Of a DNA stretch of 64,000 nt, positions 55,314-64,000 are shown in pieces. Each line of letters opens with the position of its first letter. The stretch's first letter is position 1. The position numbers and the translations under genes are program-made. The stretch covers positions 124,001-188,000 of the forward strand of contig NBBA01000015.1 in NCBI GenBank assembly GCA_002794785.1, given 5' to 3'. The notes under the pieces were generated by a model. That model was not told the origin of the DNA. It saw nothing but the letters and a program-made list of their open reading frames with translations, and made no database searches. The DNA is from Coniferiporia sulphurascens (Eukaryota; Basidiomycota; Agaricomycetes; Hymenochaetales; Hymenochaetaceae).

Positions 55314-55954
55314 ACTATCGCATGACGACTCTTACTGCAAACGGGACCTCCCTTACAAAATTTTAGTTCTGAGCTTCCACACAACTGGACCAGCCCTATA
55401 AATGCTCAAATACAACTAAAAGGAGCATTTAAGAATGTAAGTGTCGCTTTTTTCTTGAAGAAATGACTTATTTTGGAGCTATTGCCAAAATACTGTTCTT
55501 CCAAGTGAGTAGAAGCTTTTGGGACTTCCGACTTGCACAATGTGTGTATTAATCAGTATATATATATTCTATGAGAATTTATATAATATAGGATAAGGTA
55601 GGTTACTGAGCTGTTCCCGAGTGAGAAACATTTTGTGGTGCAGAGAAAAAATGCATACAATCTGGAAGGGTGACAAAAGGGTGACAAAATGCATTTACAA
55701 TTTCTAAGTAAGCAGCTCAACACCATCGTGATCGCTTAGTATCAGGCGGAGGGTAAAAATGGCGGTGACAGTCTGTGACAAAAGTTTGCAAGTGGAGGGC
55801 ACATTCACTCCGAGAGATTTTATATATCGAAAAAAATCACAGATATGGATAAATATGAAGACAGCCATCTTGTAAAAGCAAACTTGAATTGGTCAAAGTT
55901 TGAGTGTTGTAGAGTCAAAATACAAAACGTTTGTAAGAGTGGTCATACGATAGT
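55314..55954. mobile_element. MITE-like element, about 641 bp, copy 2
   Basis: Ends ACTATCGCATGACGACTCTT and, inverted, ACTATCGTATGACCACTCTT. Its right part matches the left part of the 50261 copy in reverse (TTTTGTATTTTG..CAACACTCAAA). Confidence 0.6.
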
Positions 55955-56411
55955 AGGCGAATGTAAAAAATGATTGACCGGCCGAAAAGCAGACTCGGAG
56001 TGGTCCACACTGCTTGTCAAACCTTACTGGGGTGCTGGTGAGTTATTCACGATCTCAATTTTTTTTCTTGTTCCTAGACGCTTATGAGAACTTCAGCTAT
56101 TCAGAAGGAGGCCGAATAATTTCGCTGAGTTTTTGCCCGTGTGTAGTTGGCTTCACTCGATCCTCGCAGCAAATCCGCGTCAAAATCGTCTCGAGTAGTT
56201 ATTCGCTATAAAAAATAGACTCCAACATCGGATGTACCCTCGCCAAAACGTAGGATAACGAATAGTTGTCGGTACACCCAAATTGTCACGTCCGTCCAAA
56301 TACCGACCTCAAAAAACGGACGAATCGCCGTTTCTTGCTCTCAACCCGGCCGATTTGCGAAGCAGAGTTTAAAGATATTATCTAGTGAATCGACACCATG
56401 TGGTTACCGTC

Positions 56412-57366
56412 TCAACTTCGGCCGCATCTGTTTAGCTCACGTACCTCCGGGACCATGAGCGGTGTGTATGGGGCTTGTATTATTACAGGCGGAGGAGATG
56501 GAGTGCGCGGGGCGCGTATCATTACAGGCGGTTGAGGTGGAGTGATGTGTAGGCCGCCGCGAAATGGTGACGGTGACCTCGACCTCCTGCTGTCATTGTA
56601 GCGCCTTCTGGGTCGATTGTTATCATTCCGCCTGTAGATGCTCTCGCGCAGTTCAGCAACCCTCAACGCCGTCCTCAGCCCGAGCTCTTCACCCTCCGCA
56701 AGCGTGAGGGGCTCTGCCCGGTTCCCAAGTTCCGTGAGTGCCTCCACATGCCAGTTAGGCGCCGCATCATACTTTTCCGCGAGCACTAAGCGCGTCACTG
56801 GTGGGATGTGCATCCGACCGAGCTCGCGCACCTCGGCGAACTCCCAGCGGTGAGCGAGTCGCAGGATCGCTGTCCACTCGTCCATCGACGCGTCATAGAT
56901 CGAGTACTTTCTTTGGAGCCGGCCGGCACGCGCTTAGTCCGACTCAGAAAAAGAGAGGAATGGATACCCACGGATTGTAGAAGACCCAAAGGAAATGCGC
57001 AAATCCAATGGCCGTGACCTGTGGCAAATGGATGGGGTTTTCGTCTGACACGCCTTCCGTAGATCCATTCGATGGCGGGGGCATGGAAAGCATGTCCCTA
57101 AACACGGGCGACTCGCGCACAAGGAAATATCGGTGAACCCTGAACAGTGTATTTTCCGCCTATGGTGACCGTTGTCAGAAATGTAGTCCATAGTCTATTC
57201 AACGAAAGCCTGCCTTGAAAACCACATCGCCGCTGGGAATGTAGAATTCGCCGTGTCTCGGCGTCCTGTCTCCTTCGTCTGTGTATAGAGAAGACGGTCT
57301 AGGCGGATTCGGACCAAACGATAGTTGCAGCGACTCGGAGCCCGACACGTTGTTGTCAGACATCAT
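56412..57366 (-). CDS. BTB-domain protein, array copy 4, 279 aa
   Basis: Exons are 57366-57214, 57159-56972 and 56910-56412; frame intact. Intron 1 has a GC donor (AAG then GCAGGC). The BTB core is AENTLFRVHRYFLVRESPVF. Exon 1 matches copy 1 closely (SGSESLQLSFGPNPP). Exon 3 lacks five residues of the AFREL helix (VRELGRMHIPP), an in-frame deletion, and has a tail with RRSRSPSPF and PRTPSPPP. Confidence 0.85.
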
Positions 57367-58920
57367 CCTCTGGTCCTTTGAGATTAGAGTGATGTGTCTG
57401 GCGTGTCTGCAACTGTCTGTTGAGGGCGAATTCTGTTGGCTTGGTTTGTTTGCGGTTGGTTGGTAATACCAATGCAGTAACAGCGCCCTGTGGTGTTCAT
57501 TGTTGCAGCTATATTAAACCGGACAGAGGCCCGCACCGCCTCGCCCTTTGCGTGCACATTCCCAGGCATAGGCGCCCAGTTCTTCGCACATGGTGGGGAG
57601 CAGCTTCCTGTTATTGCAAGCTAGTTTAATATTGTGATTCGCTGAGTCCTTTTTCTGTGCCCGGTTAATGGATAATTAGGCATGCCGCATGTTGTATTCA
57701 AAATATGAACAAACTGCCAGTGGGCTAAATCACAAGGATATGGCTGTGCCTGAAGTGGAGTGGACCGGTTACTTACCTCCGGACCTAGTAATCAGTGCTC
57801 TCTTGCTGCTGTATGTGGTTGCTCTTCTGAACTTCCTGATTTCAGCTGGATTAGAAGGCAAGTGCGAGGCGGTCTGGCATCGAAAAATGCTTATCTATGT
57901 GAAGTTGGTCTCGCTTACTGGTGTAAGAATGTTTTACCGCAATAGTTTGCGATGAGGCACGCCGTGGACACGCGAAACCTTTTAAAAACATTTCCGCTCT
58001 CAGAAGGAGTCGATGAGTAGCAGTGCACTGGGATAGAGTAGCCAGTAATTACAAGAGGAATCGTGTGGCCTTTCGAGATGACGTGTTCTACGTCGGCAGC
58101 GGTGTTCCAGTTTGGGCTGGCTACGTAGTAGTTGCACCCGAAACATGCGAGCAAAGGAGGGAAGCAGGCGGGCGCGTGCCGCCGGACGAGATAGCATGGG
58201 GTGAATCAAGAGGGTCTGACGAGGTTGGACATGGATGGGCGGAAAGCGGTTTTGTGCGGAACGAAAAACGGAAATAGGGGTATGGGCGGCCCAAGGAAGG
58301 AATGTAACGCTGGAGATCGAGGACTCCAACCGCGCGTGCTGAACTCTTCGAGCTTCAGGCTCAGCAATTTCGGAAAATCACCCTCAATTTCATCCTCGGT
58401 CATTGGGGGGCGGAACCCTCCAGTTATCCGGTTAAGGGCCTCCAAAAAGCTAGATTAGTCAGCAAAGTGTGGTGGCTGTGTGCCCCCCCCCCCCGGTGAG
58501 AACAAGCTCTTACCCCTCAAGCCAGCCTTAGAAGAAAGCCGTCCCTTGCTCAACTACATGTAGGATTAAGCCGTGAGTCAAAGCTTCGCCTCTCCACTCT
58601 ATGTGGGCTCCCCACATATATTAACATAGTTTACATTAAATAAGTACTTATTACATAAGCGTACCCAGCCGCATATAGTATAAAGTGGTGAACACTGAAT
58701 AGATGTCACTAGGAAAACAAGATGTCCCCAGATCCCGACGAATCTACGTCTCCAGATCTCGACAAGTTCAAGAAGTGAACAAGACGTCGCAACATCCTCT
58801 TCTTACGCTGGTAGCTCGGCAGACGGATAGGAGGACGAGGCGTTCGCTGCGGCGGTAGCTGGAAAAACAACGCTATATGGTTACTGCTTCAGCCTCGGTC
58901 AATTTCAAAGACTGTACACA
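57367..58920. other. Spacer with duplication debris
   Basis: It starts like other BTB upstream regions (to about 57640), then departs. It contains an 88-codon frame with a membrane-like stretch (57689-57955, DLVISALLLLYVVALLNFLI; unknown), the relic of the 122-aa gene (58165-58276), and a run of 12 C near 58484. Confidence 0.5.
58165..58276 (+). pseudogene. Relic of the 122-aa protein gene
   Basis: AGGRVPPDEIAWGESRGSDE..GFVRNEKRK stands for AGERVPSDEVAR..GESREPVE..VLLGRKSGN of the gene at 29180-29548, with an internal deletion and an early TAG. DNA similarity continues on both sides (GGCGGGCGCGTGCCGCCGGA against GGCGAGCGCGTGCCGTCGGA). It marks the far edge of the old duplication that made the BTB array. 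Confidence 0.6.
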
Positions 58921-59927
58921 CTACGGCTGTTCGTACACCTGCCGGATCATAGTCAGACTCGGTCGATATCTAGAGAGACAACACCATGTGATAAGTGCTT
59001 TGGCCTTGCTCACTTCCATGACCATACGTGCCTCAAATTCTGAACTCCGAGGAAAAGTATATATCGAACTTGCGTATGATACGCGGGGCGATACTTGTAT
59101 TGTGGGAAACAGATACGATTGCTGTATGTCGGAAATACTTGGATGATGTATGGCATGCGGGCGCGGCGGGTTCACCCTTCTGCGAGTCCAGAGGTAGTTT
59201 CTACGGAGAATCTCATTGACTTTCGATTTCATCACTGGCCCAAGCCGCCCGAGTTCCGCATGCTTGAATGATGCCGCCCGGGTTTCGAGCTCTGTGAGTG
59301 TCTTCGCATACCAGTCGGGCGCCGCATCGTACTTTTCCGCGAGTACTAAGCGCGTCACGGGTGGGATATGCATACGGTCGAGCTCCCGGAACGCGAGCTC
59401 GCGCACCTCGGCGAACTCCCAGCGGTGCGCGAGTCGCAAGATCGCTATCCACGCGTCCATCGACGCGTCATAGATCGAGTACTTTCTTCGGAACCGGCAG
59501 GCACGTGTTTAGTCTGACTGAAAAGGAGAGAGGAATGGATACCCACGGATTGTAGAAGACCCATAAAAAGTGTGCGAATTCAGTAGCCGTAACTTGTGGC
59601 AAATGGATAGGGTTTTCATCCGACATGCCTTCTAGAACATTATCCGGTGACTGGGGGAGGGAAAGCATGTCTTTGAAGACTGGTGAGTCGCGTTCAAAGA
59701 AGTACCGGTGGACCCTAAACAGTGTGTCTTCCACCTATGACTATTGTTGAAAATGTTTTCCAGTCAATCCAGCTAACACTCACCTTGAAAACGATATCGC
59801 CGCTCGGGATGTAGTATTTATCGTGCCTCAATGTACCACCTTCTTCAGGCATGGATAGAGAATAAAATTCGGGAGGATTCAGACCAGGTAATTGTTGCAG
59901 CGAGCCCGAGTCATTATGGTCAGTCAT
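58921..59927 (-). CDS. BTB-domain protein, array copy 5, 298 aa, most divergent
   Basis: Exons are 59927-59784, 59734-59547 and 59485-58921; frame intact. Intron 1 has the standard GTGAGT donor, unlike the other four. The N-terminus (MTDHNDSGSLQQLPGLNPPE) and BTB core (VEDTLFRVHRYFFERDSPVF..KDMLSLPQSP) are closer to family norms. Exon 3 runs IAILRLAHRWEFAEVRELAF and ELGRLGPVMKSKVNEI into a tail without the Pro-rich repeats. It probably represents the parental state of the array. Confidence 0.85.
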
Positions 59928-62772
59928 TGTCCTTTGCTTTTGAAGTTGGTGTAATGTTCCTGATGTTCTCGGTGCTTCGGCACCTGGACGTTGGACGTTG
60001 GAAGACGAATCCTGCTAGCTTGCTCTTTGTAGGCGGATGGAGGTTCCAGTGTAGCAACGGCACACCGACCTTCAGGCTGCAGCGTTCACTGATGTATTGA
60101 ATGCTTGTGTCGCGCATGCCACCTGCGAGTAGACAAAACCCCTGACTGCCTCACCCTTCATGCACCTAGCCCCGGAAATGGGCGCCTGGCCCTCATTATT
60201 AGGATCGATCCCCCCCTACCTTAGCATTGTTCTTGATGGGTATTTTTCGGAAATACCACTACTCATCCATATGCATTTTGATTGGTGCGTCCCTACTTTC
60301 ATACCCATAGCCACAAGACTAACATATCCCTGAAATAACACCAGAGGTCTCCAACGGTCGCTACTTGCATCGGGGTCTCCACATCCTGATTCGGGCGTCA
60401 CTTGAGTCAAACGGTGCCAGTTACGCACCTCCCAATAATGTCTAGTGACCAACGTCATTTTGCTGTTACTATGGATGCTGCTCTAGACCTCCGCGCTTTG
60501 TTAATTAAAGAGATTAAGAGGCGGTGCGGCGTGATCTGTTCTCAAGAAATGCCGGCTAAGGTCTTGGCTTTGCCTATCGAGCCGCCAAGGAACGATTGGG
60601 CCTGGGCGTGGAGATGAAAACAGATGAATGCCAGTACTCGCAGGAAGAGTCAAAGTGCGAGCGGCCTACCAGGATGTTCAATGGAGTAATCATCCATCAA
60701 GAATTTCGCGATTTTCAAATTGTGACGCGCTCGACTCGGATGTCAACCCACTCTTTTAGCACAGACTGGCGCTCCGAATCCTTTTAAAAAGGAGGGGAGA
60801 AAGTAGGTGACCAATGGTACTTGTCGTATTGGAAACTCGTAAATACTCCAGCCAGACCAGACCCCAGAGCCGGCAAAATCTCTTCTCAAAACGTACTAGA
60901 TTCTAAGAAAAACTATTGATGCCGGCGGTAAACGACAATACATGCGCGGCTTTATCTTTTTAGGGTGCTGAGTCTTCGGAGACTTCCACCCACGCGCAAA
61001 TTCCCGCCCAAGCCCGAATTGAATTAGTCCTCGGGTTACAGTAGTCCGCAGAGAAGGCATAGGCACTCACACATTGAATTACTGTAACTTGCACATCCAA
61101 TGTTCATCACGAACGTCGCATTATATACTGAGTGTCTACCGGTGTAATTGACCTGGGCCCTCAGCCACAGAAATGTATATTCAAAGGGTGGAATTAACGG
61201 ATATCTTGATTCTTCCAGGCACGGTCATACAAGTGGAGCTATTCGCGGTTCTTTGCAGGGCGGTGAGTATACCCGCAATCGTGCCCTAGATCCGTACGGT
61301 AAGCCAAGAAGCCATGCAATGCGGAGGCTGCAGAACTCAATAGTCCGATTCCGCGCGGACAAGTTACTCGTAGACGATTGATCGAACGAAGGATGCTGCC
61401 AGGGAAGGGGGTTATTTGTCAGCGACTGGTGGAAAAGGGATGTCGAAGCTGCCGTTGACTCATTTTCTACCAATACTGGGGTCAAGCTAACAAACGCCGT
61501 GCGCACGCGAACAGCTTGAGGTCATATGAGAAAGGCCGACGCAGACGCAAACCAATTACCAGCTAGCTTCCTCATCATGTGTGTACGGCACGCATGGACG
61601 TTATTCTTCTGGGGGACAGTTTTTCAGGTGGGACAATCTGAGCTTGAAACTCGAATTGACGAGTTAGTGAGACTCCTGTCTCGAGGGCTCTCAGCAGTTC
61701 GAGAATAAGGGGAAGAGGAAGGACACATTCCCTAATCCTGGCCTAAAGCCTAGATGATGCCCCGACAGTTTCGGAGCGTGCCAGTGGTGGAGTGCCCGAG
61801 GTAGCATGAAGGATCGAGCATCTGACTCGGATTCGTCGGTTTACCGACGGGTACGAGGCCTGAGGACGCCACTACAATGGTCTGGTCCGGAAAGTCCCAG
61901 TCACTGGCAGCAGTTTTATTGATGCGATGCAAACCGAAGGAGCGGATCCACAGTAGTCACAGACTCGACCCGAGAAATGCGCAAAGCTTAGAATCGAGAG
62001 CACAAATATTCCGAGTAGCGAGCCCAGTTAAGGCCGCAAGTAGATGCGGGGAAGATAGGAGGGAAGACATATCAAAGCCTGTCTTCGTGCGAAGTCGCAG
62101 ATAAAGTGAAGCGCAATTCAATGCAGTTGCCAACGTAGCTGCTCCTCGGAAAACCTACTAATAACTATGCCTGCCAGTGCCTCGCCTCTATAGAATGATT
62201 TCGATAGCGGCCTACTGGTTTCTTTAAACATTACACGTATCGGATACCACCTTCTCTTTTCCGGAAGTCGGGTCAGTTTACGTCGGAGAGAACAGACGTC
62301 ACATATGGAGACAAGAAATTTTCCTAGAGAAAATGGCCATGAGGACAGGGGAGAAAGATAGACACTTGCCGAAACCGTCGAAAGCACGCAGTTTTCAAGG
62401 CTGCACAACGGAAGGAGCTTGCCTCATAGACCGGATCTCAAGGACATTGCTGACACATAGCTGAGTCAGCGCCTCTAAAGGACAGAAATGATGATGATCG
62501 ACACTTGTGCCGATCATAGAGACCGCCTAGGAGATCTGACATAAAGATACTGAGTAAGGCACTCGCTGGACGGAGCTGGGGTGCAAAGATCTGAATCGAG
62601 GCTTACTCCAGGGTGCCGCAGGGGTTTGCATCGAGTTAAAAGGTCCATTTTTCCGCTTCTACCGCGCCTTCCATGATTCAAGATCCGGGAAAGTGTCCAT
62701 GCAGCACGCAGCAGTGAGCTTAAAAACCGGAGTCCTAGCTTAGAGCCCCTCCAAATTCCCAGATAGCCAACC
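59928..62772. other. Intergenic, no firm gene
   Basis: 2.8 kb between BTB copy 5 and the aminotransferase. Open frames at 60402-60617 and 61148-61381 (plus) and several on minus have no recognisable domains or splice context. No repeat shared with the rest of the window was found. Confidence 0.4.
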
Positions 62773-64000
62773 ATGTCCGTAGCCACCGAAAAAGTTACGA
62801 GTGCTGCATCAAGCTCCTGCGCCAGTTCCCTCGCTACGCAGAGAGCTCCAGTGGCCTTGCCGCGCGAGGCTTACCACCACTTCCTGACGACAGTAACAGG
62901 AGGAAAGTCAAACCCAAGTCAGCGACATTGATATGACCTCGTGGTGAAAAGAGACTCATGACATACCTTCACAGTTCGTAGCTTGGACCATCACGAGCGC
63001 CAGCCCGGCATGATCACTTTGCTCGCCGGCAAGCCCAACGCCTCTGTTTTCCCCATGACTTCGTTCCAATTCACTGCCAGATCCCCATTTGACCCGACCC
63101 AAGAGGAGCTGCTGAGCATCACGGGTCCTGAGTTGGTCAGTGCTATACAGTATGGCCCGACAAGAGGTTATGCCCCTTTGTTGGATTGGGTCGCGGGACT
63201 TCAGGAGCTTCTGCACGGACGGAAGAAAGGAGAGGGCTGGTCGACATGTACGACCACTGGGTCGCAGGACGCTTTGTACAAAGTCAGCAGTCATCTTTCT
63301 ACTTGCAGTTCGTTTCTAACGCGAACAATCAAAGACAGCAGATGCCGTGATAAGGCCCGGGGATTTCGCTTTAGTTGAATCGCCTGCATATGTGTGAGTA
63401 CCACCACCAATACGTGAATCAAGGTACCTGTCTCATCAGACAGAATATAGCGGGATCACCCTGGTGCTCGAAAAACTGAAGTGCAATATAATCCGTACGT
63501 CAATCTTATCCGATTTTAAAGTGGTGTGTCGGCCCATCCTAAGCTTTGCATAGCCGTCGAATCCGATCATGAAGGCATAAAGTCGTCGTCACTTCGAAAC
63601 ATCCTGGAGAATTGGCCGAGTTCCAGACCATACCCCAAATTTCTGTATACAGTCCCCGTAAGCATCGTAGGCTATTCGGTTATGTATTGAAGAACTTACA
63701 CACTCAAAGTTCGGCTGCAATCCCTCTGGCGTGACTACTACCCTTGGTCGAAGACGTGAAACTCTAGATTTGGCCAGAAAGTATAATTTCCTCATCTTTG
63801 AAGGTCGGTGGGAAGAGTCGAACTTGGTAGACTTCTAAATTGACACGCTCACTGCGCCCAGACGATCCATACTATCATCTCTACTATGGAAAACTGCCTC
63901 GGCCGAAGTCGTACTTCGAACTTGAGTTAGAGCAGCCAGATGTGGGTCGGGTCGTCCGCTTCGACAGTCTATCAAAGATACTCGGCGGAGGTTTAAGGAT
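62773..64000 (+). CDS. Aromatic amino acid / kynurenine aminotransferase-like, 5' part
   Basis: A PLP-dependent class I/II aminotransferase of the fungal Aro8/kynurenine type, running off the window. Exons are 62773-62917, 62975-63282, 63335-63393, 63451-63494, 63554-63658, 63710-63803 and 63862 onward; introns 52-59 nt with consistent phases. Visible family blocks: EAYHHFLTTVT, GMITLLAGKPN, ELVSAIQYGPTRGYAPLLDW, TTGSQDALYK (PLP phosphate contact), GDFALVESPAYVG, DHEGIKSSSLRNILENWP, PKFLYTVP, FGCNPSG, ARKYNFLIFEDDPYYHLYYG (PLP-ring Asp/Tyr) and FDSLSKILGGGLR with the Schiff-base Lys. It transfers amino groups between aromatic amino acids or 2-aminoadipate and 2-oxo acids. Two features are worth checking: GCNPSG and FGC, where many homologs have PTG and YGC. 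Confidence 0.9.

Larger units (their letters stand above)
54766..56411. other. BTB-array spacer
   Basis: It carries the CCTTATAAGG promoter copy (about 54923), the unoccupied LINE site (about 54989), the mariner excision scar (55083-55089) and a MITE-like element (55314-55954). No gene seen. Confidence 0.6.

Noticed and set aside
58478..58495. Run of 12 C as a possible functional G-quadruplex
   Set aside because: A single homopolymer without neighbouring G/C runs; more likely replication slippage or assembly noise.

Overview
The window looks like nuclear DNA of a mushroom-forming basidiomycete (Agaricomycete). Genes have several short introns (about 50-60 nt, GT..AG, CTNAY-type branch points). 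The gene families are ones that are abundant in Agaricomycetes: DUF6533 membrane proteins, BTB proteins with the HRYFL..SPVFRDML signature, an MYND zinc-finger protein and a fungal aromatic aminotransferase. The transposons are also of basidiomycete types. All family names come from my own reading of the sequence; no database search was run.

Layout. 1-11 kb is gene-poor and decayed: a copia LTR relic, an inverted pair of DUF6533 genes (1.2-2.7 kb on plus, 7.3-8.8 kb on minus) around an O-methyltransferase ghost and a small four-exon gene (6.0-6.5 kb), then MITE and transposon debris. 11-30 kb is the ordinary genic part, almost all on the minus strand. It holds a very large membrane-anchored protein with a tandem acidic repeat, a 1017-aa low-complexity protein, a 568-aa basic/proline-rich protein, an MYND gene and, divergently, a 122-aa protein. 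30-60 kb is an array of five BTB genes, all on minus, in a duplicated unit. 62.8 kb to the end is the 5' part of an aromatic aminotransferase gene.

The first spacer of the BTB array was blown up by nested transposons (31.2-50.0 kb). An intact LINE (6.5 kb, 16-bp target duplication) lies next to a Tc1/mariner element with 135-bp inverted ends. The mariner element carries its transposase and, convergently, a second gene with an AT-hook. Inside it sit a Ty1/copia element (257-bp LTRs, 5-bp duplication GCATT) and four solo LTRs of another family, some inserted into one another. Because the array unit is repeated, the same mariner target site is seen in three states: pristine TA (53060), occupied (37726-50004), and TACAGTA (55083-55089), the expected mariner excision scar.

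The older elements are damaged almost only by C-to-T change at CpG. All in-frame stops found in copia gag-pol and in the mariner transposase are TGA, at places where arginine (CGA) is expected. The two mariner ends differ almost only at CpG. The LINE is not damaged this way and is probably the youngest insertion.
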